This document shows, in pieces, positions 49,789-58,510 of a stretch of DNA of 64,000 nucleotides. Every line of letters starts with the position of its first letter. Position 1 is the stretch's first letter. The stretch is from positions 1 through 64,000 of the forward strand of contig CP012819.1 of the NCBI GenBank assembly GCA_001936135.1, written 5' to 3'. Origin of the DNA: Saccharomycopsis fibuligera x Saccharomycopsis cf. fibuligera. Taxonomy: Eukaryota > Ascomycota > Saccharomycetes > Ascoideales > Saccharomycopsidaceae. Both the position numbers and the translations under genes were made by a program. Under the pieces are notes generated by a model. The model ran no database searches. It had not been told where the DNA came from and saw only the letters and a list, made by a program, of their open reading frames with translations.

Positions 49789-52700
49789 CTATTCGGCTTT
49801 AAATGTAAACTCTTCACCATTTTCAATAGCCTTAACGTCAATGATTTCCACATCAGGAGAAAATTTTACTAAGGATTTAACTGGCACAATGGTTTCAACC
49901 TCGATAGTTGGCAAATTTTCTTCTGGCCCATCCCTAATTTTATCCAAGTTCAATTTCTTATTCAAAATTGTACCCAAGATTATGAATGCAGCAGTTTTAG
50001 ATATCACCAAAGATTGTTCTTTACAATATGTTCCAGCAACACATTCTGGACATCCAATATCACATTTGCAATTCTTGATGCGTTCATAAGCTTTCTCTAA
50101 AATTTCATCAATATTTTCAAATGCTTTAATCGAAAGCCCTGAACCAAATTGACCACCTTTAGAGTCATTGAAAATTAATCTTGCTGGTCTTACTCTCGTG
50201 GTTTGTCTCTTGGCAAATTCCTTCTCTGGTGCTTTGCATTCAGTTTGAATTTCGTCAACCCCACTCACAACTACTAGTGGCATAACGTTAATGATTGCAT
50301 GTTCAGCACCATGAACTCCTGCTGATACATTAAGTGATTTCGCTTGAATGATATTAATTGCTGATAGTGGGATGTCAATCCAAAATCCTTTTGAGTCAAT
50401 TATAACTGGTGGATTTTTCACATCAATAGAATCAAGAATTTTACCACGTTTGTCAACTTTAAAAAATCCAAATACTTTGATTATAGTTCTAATTTTTCCA
50501 AAATAGATAGGAACATCACTTTGCACTTTTTGAGACCGAATTTTCTCAATTTCTAATGGATCAACATCTGTAAAATCTCTTTGACTAGTTACCCAATCAA
50601 CATTGACTCTTTCAATTTTTGCAAAATGTTCATCTGAATTAAATTCTCTAACAATGTAAGGAAGCCCCTGATGAATAAATATGCCTTCTTCATATAAGGT
50701 AAAACTTGTTCTCGACGCTTCAATTTCTTCAAGAATAACATTCCTATTATTCGTTACATCCACCACTGCAAACATTTGTTCCTCGAGGCCTCTCAATGAA
50801 ACATTTTTTGCTGGCCATGGTAAATATTTTGGATGTGCATGATAGCCATACTCATCCTCCACAAGCCTTTTTTGTACAATATCAGTAATAAACTGTTCAC
50901 TACAAGGCAGGAAAAATTCACAATCAATAGCTAAATTCATGGGGATCTCAAATGCTGCACATTGCAAATGAGACTCCAAAATCATGGTGTTGTTGAAATC
51001 GAGCACTAAGTCTTGAAAGTTCCGCTCAATCAACAATTTGGGATTATTCATATAATGCTGATTAACTGGATCACCGGCACCCACATATAAGGTTAAAGAG
51101 TCCTTATTTCTTCTCCCTGCTCTACCAGACTGCTGATGAAAATTTGAAATGGAAATTGGGAACCCGCAAATTAGCACTGCATCCAAAGCACCAATATCAA
51201 TACCTAATTCCAAGGCATTAGTGGCAATAATTGCTTTTAAATTTCCTTCAAACATTTCTTTTTCAATTTTTCGTCTATCAGAAATAGAATAGCCACCTCT
51301 ATAACTCATAATTTGACTTTGAATTTCTGTCTTGTTCATGTCCTTCAAAATGCTTCTAACTTCTTTCATTAATAATTCTACCACTCGCCGCACTGTGCAA
51401 AAACAAATTGTTTTGATATTTTTTACCATTAAATTGATTAATAATTTGGCAGTTTCAGTTAAAAACGATTCACGCTCATTTCTTCGAGCATCCAAAAGTG
51501 GCGGATTCCAAACAACAAGATACTTCTCCCCAGAAGGTGATCCATCTTCATCAACGTGTACAATAGGAAGCTCAGATGGATTATTTTCATCAATACCAAA
51601 AATCAACTTCATATGATCTACTGGTGACTTTAACGTAGCGGAACATGAAATGAACTGAATATGGTCATTGCCTAAATAATGACACACTCTTTTCAATCTT
51701 CTAATAACTAGTGCCACATGTGATCCAAACAACCCTTTATAAGTATGTAGTTCATCAATAACGATAAATTTCAAGTTACGTAAAAATGATCGCCACTGCT
51801 GATAATTAGGCAATATATTTGCATGCAACATATCTGGATTAGTAAAAATAACTTTGGCATTATTTTTCACAAACACTCTTGTTTCAGCATCTGTATCACC
51901 ATCAAAAGTTTCCACAACTATATTTCTCAATAAATCAACTTCATTGAATAATTCATTCAAAGAACGTTTTTGATCTTGTGCTAAGGCCTTTGTGGGAAAA
52001 ATATACATCGCCGTGGGCATGTTTTTGGTATCGATGTGATTCAACACATCAAGATCAACCGAGTGATCATTGATCTCGAAATTAACATCCGCATGTTGTA
52101 CTGATTTAGCAAGATTGTAATAATTTTCTATCATAAAATCATAGAGGAGCTTCATTGCAGGTAACTGATAAATCAAAGACTTACCAGAAGATGTTGATGT
52201 AGTGATAATAACATGATTATTCTCTTCAATAGCATTCAAAGCATCTGCTTGATGACTATAAAACTGTGTAACATGCTTATTTTCTTTTAATGCCTTATGA
52301 ATTTCCGGTGGTAACTCAAATGTCAAATTTTTGTATATAGCCAGTTTTGCATCAAATTTGAATAACCCATCTTCTACTATTTGGTTCTTGTATAATTTAT
52401 CATTTTTGAGCTCCTCAATTATATCTGCAATAAGCGGTCTATCACCATTCAATCCTGATTTATGTTCATTTTTTAACATTGCTTCAATTGGATCCATATA
52501 AACAATTTTCTTTGGCAAATACGCCAAAGATAATTTCTCCAAATACTGCACTGGATCCTCTATGCCATCAGATTCACACTTTTGTAAGTAATTAGAAACC
52601 GCTTTTTCAAACTTTTTATTTCTTCTATCTATTAATTGTTTTACAGCATTTGGGTTGAATGAATGGTCATAGTTATTCAAGGTCTTATAATTTTGATTAG

Positions 52701-53169
52701 ACCTAGATTTGAGCGGATTTCCATCAATAAATTCAAGCAACAAGACTTGTTTCTTGTTATCATCAATATCCTTCAACTTAAACATGTCCACATCTTTTCT
52801 CAAAAACTCACCATTAGCATTAACCTTGACAAGCTGCTCTTTGGCATGATAAATCTGATTTTCATCTACGTATTTAAACAGTAAATCTTCAGGAATAAGG
52901 GCCATTAACTTGGCAATATCCATTTCGGTTAACTGCCTCTTAATAGCCTTTTCAATATTGGGCCTTATCAAATTATATGTTGGAAGTATATGGTTTCTCG
53001 TGGAAATAAAGCTAAAAAAGCTATTAAACCTGAAATGAATTAGCTCTAACTCTTGCAACGGCGCCGGCCATTCAGTTTTTGGAATTATTGAAATATCGGT
53101 GTCTTCATTTTCAACCTTTGTCTTCTTGGAAGGCTTAGCAATATCATTAGCAGCTCTCTTTATGCTCAT
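49789..53169 (-). CDS. HRQ1: RecQ4-like DNA helicase Hrq1
   Basis: A 1126-residue 3'-5' DNA helicase of the Hrq1/RecQL4-related family, acting in interstrand-crosslink repair and genome stability. Motifs in order: Walker A 'TTSTSSGKSLIYQLPAMK' with GKS at 329-331, Ia 'FPTKALAQDQ', II 'FIVIDELHTYKG' (DELH), III 'FISCSATLKSP', IV-V 'AIIATNALELGIDIGALDAV', VI 'FHQQSGRAGRRN'. A C-terminal DUF1998/MZB zinc-binding segment 'CKCDIGCPECVAGTYCKEQ' supplies four closely spaced Cys. Starts 183 bp from a divergent small gene. Confidence 0.95.
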   Translation of the reverse strand: MSIKRAANDIAKPSKKTKVENEDTDISIIPKTEWPAPLQELELIHFRFNSFFSFISTRNHILPTYNLIRPNIEKAIKRQLTEMDIAKLMALIPEDLLFKYVDENQIYHAKEQLVKVNANGEFLRKDVDMFKLKDIDDNKKQVLLLEFIDGNPLKSRSNQNYKTLNNYDHSFNPNAVKQLIDRRNKKFEKAVSNYLQKCESDGIEDPVQYLEKLSLAYLPKKIVYMDPIEAMLKNEHKSGLNGDRPLIADIIEELKNDKLYKNQIVEDGLFKFDAKLAIYKNLTFELPPEIHKALKENKHVTQFYSHQADALNAIEENNHVIITTSTSSGKSLIYQLPAMKLLYDFMIENYYNLAKSVQHADVNFEINDHSVDLDVLNHIDTKNMPTAMYIFPTKALAQDQKRSLNELFNEVDLLRNIVVETFDGDTDAETRVFVKNNAKVIFTNPDMLHANILPNYQQWRSFLRNLKFIVIDELHTYKGLFGSHVALVIRRLKRVCHYLGNDHIQFISCSATLKSPVDHMKLIFGIDENNPSELPIVHVDEDGSPSGEKYLVVWNPPLLDARRNERESFLTETAKLLINLMVKNIKTICFCTVRRVVELLMKEVRSILKDMNKTEIQSQIMSYRGGYSISDRRKIEKEMFEGNLKAIIATNALELGIDIGALDAVLICGFPISISNFHQQSGRAGRRNKDSLTLYVGAGDPVNQHYMNNPKLLIERNFQDLVLDFNNTMILESHLQCAAFEIPMNLAIDCEFFLPCSEQFITDIVQKRLVEDEYGYHAHPKYLPWPAKNVSLRGLEEQMFAVVDVTNNRNVILEEIEASRTSFTLYEEGIFIHQGLPYIVREFNSDEHFAKIERVNVDWVTSQRDFTDVDPLEIEKIRSQKVQSDVPIYFGKIRTIIKVFGFFKVDKRGKILDSIDVKNPPVIIDSKGFWIDIPLSAINIIQAKSLNVSAGVHGAEHAIINVMPLVVVSGVDEIQTECKAPEKEFAKRQTTRVRPARLIFNDSKGGQFGSGLSIKAFENIDEILEKAYERIKNCKCDIGCPECVAGTYCKEQSLVISKTAAFIILGTILNKKLNLDKIRDGPEENLPTIEVETIVPVKSLVKFSPDVEIIDVKAIENGEEFTFKAE

Positions 53170-53352
53170 GTTTTACATATGACGCTGTGCAACGGTTTAC
53201 TCTATTCTCGATGATAATTTTCAAGTTAGTTAAATGCTTTTTGTTCAGAAATTTGTTGCCTCCCATCTCATCGGCTGCAGCAAAACTTTATTTTGAACAA
53301 ACGGAATCTGTACATCGAAAAGAAAAGCGCAAAACTGGAACCGCCTCAGCAG

Positions 53353-53679
53353 ATGACAATCAGCGCGCCAAAGAAAACATCAACATTGTCTACATTGCAC
53401 AAGATGATGGCTCGAAAGCCTAGAGATAGGCTTGTAGATGAAATTGAAGAACTTTTAGATACCATATATGCAAGACTTCACAATGAACAGGTCACGTTGA
53501 AAGACGAAGACAGAATGATGGCATTACATAGATTGAAGACTCATCTCACTACTGAATTTTTCATTGATCAGCAGTCTCTACAGCGACTACAAACCACTCT
53601 TAACATTCTAAAAGAAGATGAAAACAGCGCATTAATAAGTGGAACTGTTGATGCCTTTCAACTGAAATTTGCAATGTGA
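53353..53679 (+). CDS. Small unrecognised protein, 108 aa
   Basis: The first ATG in a frame open since 53230 is at 53353. The N-terminal Ser/Thr/Lys stretch is followed by two amphipathic, probably coiled helices ('RDRLVDEIEELLDTIYARLH', 'LHRLKTHLTTEFFIDQQSLQ') and a short C terminus. No zinc, membrane or catalytic motif. Size and helical content would suit a small subunit of a larger assembly, such as a kinetochore, spindle or transcription complex, but I recognise no family. Divergent from HRQ1 with a 183 bp shared promoter. I trust it as real because of its compositional quality and position. Confidence 0.65.
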   Translation: MTISAPKKTSTLSTLHKMMARKPRDRLVDEIEELLDTIYARLHNEQVTLKDEDRMMALHRLKTHLTTEFFIDQQSLQRLQTTLNILKEDENSALISGTVDAFQLKFAM

Positions 53680-53980
53680 CGATGAAAACCATGATCTACA
53701 TATATTGTCAAAAAAAAAAAAAGAAAAAAAAAATTATTTGGTGCAAATTGCCATATAGTGTATTAAGTGTAACTGATCAACAGCAGAAAGTAACAAGAAA
53801 ATTATAAAATAAAGATAAAGATAAAAAAGAACAGAAAAAAACAAAACAAAAAAAAAAAAAAAAAAAACAAAAGAAAAAAAAAAAAAAAAACAGAGAATAT
53901 ATATTACAACCTTTTTTTTTTTTTCGGAGTTTAATGGCTAATTTTTCAGTTTCAGAAGTTCATGTTGTTCTCTTTATTTT
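53680..53980. other. Homopolymer-rich convergent spacer
   Basis: A-runs near 53709-53732 and 53850-53890 and a T-run at about 53909-53925. The order of A and T runs is opposite to the other convergent spacers here. No gene. Confidence 0.6.
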
Positions 53981-54817
53981 CTAGTGGTTTCGTGGCGGTG
54001 ATATTGGTTTCTGGGATTCCTGGAACCGGTTAACGTTTTGATTCTGATTTAATCTCGTTTCATTTTCAACAGAATGAGGGTGTGCTGCTGGAGGAGGATA
54101 CCGTGGCCCTTTATTTTCTGTTCCATAGTTTTGGTGAAACCCAGCTGTATGCTGCGGCTTTCCAGGATCATCAAATCGATCTGAACTAGTAAGATCGACT
54201 TCTGGAGTATGTGATATATATTTCTTTATCAAGTAATGCTCCAAAATCAATGCGTTTCGAGAATTGCACTTGTATGCAATATTAATCAAGTCCCCTACTA
54301 ATGGAATCAACCCAATAAGAAAATCAAAAGCAACATTAGCAATCATCTTGGAATAAATTTCTGGGGGAACACCACCATCGACTTTTCTAGCACTTTTAAC
54401 GAGCATCAATGCAAATGATGCAGCAATAACATCGCCTACCCCTGGAATTAACCCGACTAGGCCTGCCCAACCCACGGGGATGCCACAACAGCAGTTAAAA
54501 CACAAGTCTAGTCTATATGCTCTTTTTCTAAACTTGCGAAGCACTTTTGCATCTTGGTGAGATAAACCTTCAGGAATACCTTTCTTTCTACGCTTATTCT
54601 TTCTGTTGCTGCCTTTTCCGTTACCTAATTCTGTATCTTCTTCAAAATAAGGATCTTCTCTACCAACGGTCAACGCCGATGGAATGAGCTATGTTTAGTT
54701 AGTAACTGAAATTATATTATAGGTATTTGAAATGATTAAAAAGAACAAGCTGCAATTGCCAAACAAGCAACTCATAACACTCACTTTTGCAAATGCCCAT
54801 TTGTAAAGAAAGGACAT
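53981..54817 (-). CDS. DUF4112 membrane protein, two exons
   Basis: Fungal DUF4112 protein, small and probably membrane-associated, function unknown. The single-exon frame has no ATG at its N terminus (it begins at TTG). I infer exon 1 at 54785-54817 ('MSFLYKWAFAK') and exon 2 at 53981-54688 (starting 'LIPSALTVGRED'), giving 246 aa in frame. Exon 2 carries a basic stretch ('KNKRRKKG'), then the DUF4112 core: 'DLCFNCCCGIPVGWAGLVGL' leads into 'IPGVGDVIAASFALML', and later 'VAFDFLIGLIPLVGDLINIAYK'. The two Gly/Pro-rich hydrophobic hairpins are the hallmark. The C-terminal ~70 residues are polar and disordered. Confidence 0.88.
54689..54784 (-). other. Inferred spliceosomal intron, 96 bp
   Basis: Donor GTGAGT at 54784-54779, perfect branch-point TACTAAC at 54704-54698, acceptor 'TAG' ending at 54689. 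Removing it joins an 11-codon ATG exon in phase 0 to the DUF4112 frame. Confidence 0.88.
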
Positions 54818-55151
54818 TATTTGATAGCTATACTAAATTGAGCAATAGATAGCAAGAATTTGATAGTTTCAGAAGATCAATAACAGCGTAGCAACGGTTG
54901 GTATATATACAGCTTGGAAATATCAATAAAGTTAAGTGACATATAAAGCGCGTTTCAGAAAAATTTATCACGTGAGATCCATTTATACGGTAACAATTGC
55001 CGCCGTCTTTATTTATAGTGTATACAACTGCAAATCGAAGACAAAAGTTTCTGACTTAACTCACCAAGAAAAAAAAACAGTAAATAAAGAAACAGAAAGA
55101 TACAAAAAAAAAGTAAAGAGTCAATGAAATAAGTTGAAGGTGAAACTACTA
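54818..55151. other. Promoter of the DUF4112 gene and 3' flank of MHO1
   Basis: A short AT-rich spacer with 'tatatata'-like sequence near 54902. A 63-codon plus-strand frame is Lys/Thr-rich and not convincing. Confidence 0.5.
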
Positions 55152-56105
55152 TCAAACTACAACATAGCCACTGGCGTAGCTAACACTACTGTCATCAACG
55201 CTTCTCACATGGCTGCTTTGCTTGTATCCAATCCAGTTGAAACCTAGCAGATCTGCCTTGCTGTTTGCTTCCTGGTAGAGTTCTAAGGCAGCTAGCATAA
55301 TAGCTATTGGCTTCTGTCCACAGATAGTATTACCTGTGCTCTTGATGTACTCTCTCCAATTCTTGTACGAGCCTGTGGATGCCACCTGCATCGCCTTCTT
55401 GTCGAGATACTCTATGCTCTTGTAGATAGGAACCTCCAATGCTGCTTGATCATCGACGTCAAATGAAAGTTCCTTCAATTTTGATGCTGTTCTGTCAGCA
55501 GTATAAATAGTATAGTCAAATCTCGCACCCCAATGGCAAAAATCAGAACTCACAATGAATGAATTCTGTTCATCGCCGATGTACTCTGCAATAATTGAAG
55601 CAATCCTTCTTTCAAAGCTCTCATCCGATGAGCTGATCAATATCGGAACAATTTTGGGGACACCCTGAGGCAAATCCTTGGTGACCTTATGAAGCAATGG
55701 CATATGCATTTCCAACCCGTGTTCTTGATCGTCAGTGTCACTATTCATGTATTTGATATCCTTAGGATGTTGTGTTGTTAATTCTTCAGCTAATTGAGTA
55801 TTCACCGGAATGTTACCATAGGGCGTTTGATAGTATGCATATCTAGATACCCTTGCACCTTTAAAATAGACATAATGCGAAGGACTAAAGATGAACACAT
55901 TTTTAGTTCTGCTAGTGTCCCAAGCTTTGTATGATTGAGCTAGAATTGGCCCACAATAAGCGTAGCCAGCATGAGGCCCAACCACAACTCTAGCACCGCT
56001 CTTCGACAGTGGGGCTTCCGAAAGATATCTGGTCAACTGCAGGTCAAGTTGAGATAATCTGCCGGAGTACCAGGACCCAGCATGGGTAGCGGGACGAACT
56101 GACAT
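55152..56105 (-). CDS. MHO1: MEMO1-family protein Mho1
   Basis: A 317-residue orthologue of human MEMO1 and S. cerevisiae Mho1 (YJR008W), a conserved cytosolic protein of the dioxygenase-like fold linked to copper/redox and signalling roles. The N terminus 'MSVRPATHAGSWYSGR' matches the family start, so I prefer the ATG at 56105 to the one 8 codons upstream. Conserved blocks: 'GPHAGYAYCGPILA' and 'FIFSPSHYVYFKG' (putative metal-site His), 'EHGLEMHMPLL', 'FIVSSDFCHWGARFDY', 'GNTICGQKPI'. The terminus 'SHVRSVDDSSVSYASGYVVV' is near-identical to yeast. One CTG codon ('LDLQ') aligns with a polar residue in yeast, compatible with CUG-Ser. Confidence 0.95.
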   Translation of the reverse strand: MSVRPATHAGSWYSGRLSQLDLQLTRYLSEAPLSKSGARVVVGPHAGYAYCGPILAQSYKAWDTSRTKNVFIFSPSHYVYFKGARVSRYAYYQTPYGNIPVNTQLAEELTTQHPKDIKYMNSDTDDQEHGLEMHMPLLHKVTKDLPQGVPKIVPILISSSDESFERRIASIIAEYIGDEQNSFIVSSDFCHWGARFDYTIYTADRTASKLKELSFDVDDQAALEVPIYKSIEYLDKKAMQVASTGSYKNWREYIKSTGNTICGQKPIAIMLAALELYQEANSKADLLGFNWIGYKQSSHVRSVDDSSVSYASGYVVV

Positions 56106-56629
56106 TACTGGAGAAATAAGTTTAATCACTGAATATTGTGAAAGTGTAGATATGTTTATTGAATATATGAATTTGCATGTATTAATAGTGTAATTGCTAT
56201 CGTCACCACAAGGGAAATATAAGCAAATAAAGGCATCGCATCAGGCGCTGATGGCAACCGAAGCCTGAGTGTATTACCCGCAACGACGAAGGAGGTATCA
56301 CACCCTCTTGCACAATCAATATAGTACCAACATCCACGCTGATATCAGCGTCAATGACCATATGATAAAATACCGTAAACATCCACAATCGCTTCAGTTC
56401 AAACAACTTTTATTATGAGTACATGATCTGGGGGCACCACAGCGCAGCTAGATGAAACAGATGGAGCAACAGCAAACAAATGGAAAAAGAGAAAGAAAAT
56501 AGAAGAAGTAAAAGTGCTAGTAAAATAGAAAAACGTCAAAAGACAATAATGATAAAAAGAGATAAGATAGATATTATAACAATGATGATAAAAATAAAAA
56601 AAAAAAAAAAAACTTTCTTAACAATGCAA
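56106..56629. other. MHO1 promoter and SUI2 3' flank
   Basis: TTACCCG (Reb1-like) at 56274-56280 lies about 170 bp upstream of MHO1. An A17 run at about 56596-56612 sits just past the SUI2 stop, so the SUI2 mRNA would carry a U-run there. No gene. Confidence 0.5.
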
Positions 56630-57541
56630 CTATTCCTCTTCTTCAGAGTCATCTTCGAATTCCTCGTTGTTTTCTCTTTCTCTAGATTCCATCAACTCTT
56701 TCAATTTCTGATCCTCAGTAGCAGTAACGGCCTTTGGCGCCATATCAACCTTACAATTACCATCATATTTTTCGATTTCGGCAGTAATAACTTCAATAGC
56801 ATTCTGTAACAAATCAATACCTTGCTGTTTGTCCAAACTCTGGGTGGTTAACACATACAATGGAGCAGCCACTAATTTGGTCTTGACTTGCATTTTGTCG
56901 TTTGAAAGAGCTTCCCCTGATTTCAATGCCTTCTTAATGGCATCGATACCTTCGTAGCCGAAACACGACACGGTAATATCAGCTCTGATTTTGATGGCTT
57001 GTGGGGTCAAACGACGAGAAATGTATGATTTCAATTCTTCCAAAATATCTGGGTTAATACCTGAGTCAACATCTTTCCAAACATTTTCATCAGCAATGGA
57101 GATCTTGAATGCATCATATGAGTGGCCGTATTTTCGACTCAATGGCCAACCAATCTTTTCATACAAGCTTTCCAAAGGCACATTGAACTTTTCAGCACAA
57201 TGTCTCAAAATAGAGTGGACAGATTTACTCTTGTTGTATCTTTCTTCACACTTAATGATTTCTTCACTAGAAACTCTTCTTTTTGACAAATCAATGTAAC
57301 CTTTTTCTTTGTCGACTCTTAACACAACCACAACTTCATTTTTACCTACTCTAATCAACTTTTGAATAGATCTTATACGTCTTCTAGACAATTCTGAAAG
57401 CAACACCATACCTTCAATGTTGTCGTATTCAAGTAATTTAACATAAGCACCCATTTCTTCAATTTGCTGGACGTTGACCATGACAACTTCGTCCACTTCT
57501 GGGTACTTGTTTTCATAGAATCTGCAATTCGTTGTGCTCAT
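56630..57541 (-). CDS. SUI2: Translation initiation factor eIF2 alpha
   Basis: A 303-residue alpha subunit of eIF2, which with GTP and Met-tRNAi forms the ternary complex. The S1 domain (about 16-88) contains 'VMVNVQQIEEMGAYVKLLEY'. The regulatory Ser52 (Ser51 without the initiator Met) lies in 'LLSELSRRRIRSIQKL', the Gcn2 kinase target. A helical middle domain and a C-terminal alpha/beta domain ('KLVAAPLYVLTTQSLDKQQG', 'MAPKAVTATED') follow, then an acidic tail rich in Glu/Asp. Very close to S. cerevisiae Sui2 throughout. A Reb1-like TTACCCGG lies upstream at 58139-58146. Confidence 0.98.
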   Translation of the reverse strand: MSTTNCRFYENKYPEVDEVVMVNVQQIEEMGAYVKLLEYDNIEGMVLLSELSRRRIRSIQKLIRVGKNEVVVVLRVDKEKGYIDLSKRRVSSEEIIKCEERYNKSKSVHSILRHCAEKFNVPLESLYEKIGWPLSRKYGHSYDAFKISIADENVWKDVDSGINPDILEELKSYISRRLTPQAIKIRADITVSCFGYEGIDAIKKALKSGEALSNDKMQVKTKLVAAPLYVLTTQSLDKQQGIDLLQNAIEVITAEIEKYDGNCKVDMAPKAVTATEDQKLKELMESRERENNEEFEDDSEEEE

Positions 57542-58510
57542 ATTGGATGGATTGTAGGGATTAACGATATAGTATAGATAATATGGATGTGAATGTGAAT
57601 AATTCAGAAAAGCTAATGAGTTGATATGTTAATAATTCGATCCTGATATAATGAATGAATATAAAAAATCGTCAATGGAGAAAGACGCCTTGTTTGAATG
57701 ACAAAGAAAAAAAAGTAAAAAAGTAAAAAAATAAAAGTAAAGACAGCCTATGCAACCAACGCACGAACGAACGAAAAATTTTCGGATGTTGAAAAACTTT
57801 TACCACAGCGCGCGGCGCGTGAAGGGATTACTAAACCGGCTAGCCAGAGCCAGGGCCGGGGGCATTTGTTGATGAAGGATTGGCTGCTGTGATATGTGTG
57901 TATAAGACTTACCTGAAAAGTAGAAGGAATAGTGATAAATAGTATCTTTGAAGAAAAGGATACGAGAAGATTTAGTAAGTATAGTTATATTGGGTGATTC
58001 ACACTTAAAGATTCTTACAGTTTGTCCCTCGTTTTTTATTTTCTCTACTTCACTTCCCTTTCCACTTGTGCTGTGTCATCCTCGTTCTGCTCCTTTATTG
58101 ACCACGGAAAAAAAATAAAAAATTTACTGTATTGAGGATTACCCGGTGAGTGAAACCCACAGAACGACGGGTTTCCATAATGGCACACATTGAATATAAT
58201 TTTATAGTGCATACAGTGTTGTTATTAGAAGATAGGTTTTATGGTTTAATAACCTAATGTTGTTCCAATATAATTGTAAAAATGGTATTTTTGTTTTCCA
58301 TTACGTTCGAACATGCACATACATGGCCTTACAATCAATTTTGTAGCTGAACGTTTGTGACTTTACGAAAACGACACTAAAAGCTAAAGGTGAACCTAAA
58401 ATTCAACTGTATTATACACATAATAATATTATTAAGATGATTTATCATAAAAAGTCAAAAAAAAATTTAAGTAGGGAAAATTGGAACAAATGAAAAGCAT
58501 TAAACAGGTA
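57542..58510. promoter_or_regulatory. SUI2 upstream region
   Basis: TTACCCGG at 58139-58146 is a perfect Reb1-type core, about 600 bp upstream of SUI2. A 'CAG-GTAAGT' donor-like sequence on the minus strand near 57912 could mark a 5'-UTR intron, but I find no clear TACTAAC, so this is weak. The part nearest 58510 is the 3' flank of the adhesin. No gene seen. Confidence 0.45.

Noticed and set aside
54936-55127. 63-codon plus-strand ORF between the DUF4112 gene and MHO1
   Set aside because: Short, Lys/Thr-rich and AT-driven, inside a promoter region; no family resemblance.
57900-57920. 5'-UTR intron of SUI2
   Set aside because: A good donor (CAG-GTAAGT) is present on the minus strand, but I could not find a convincing branch point and acceptor before the ATG.
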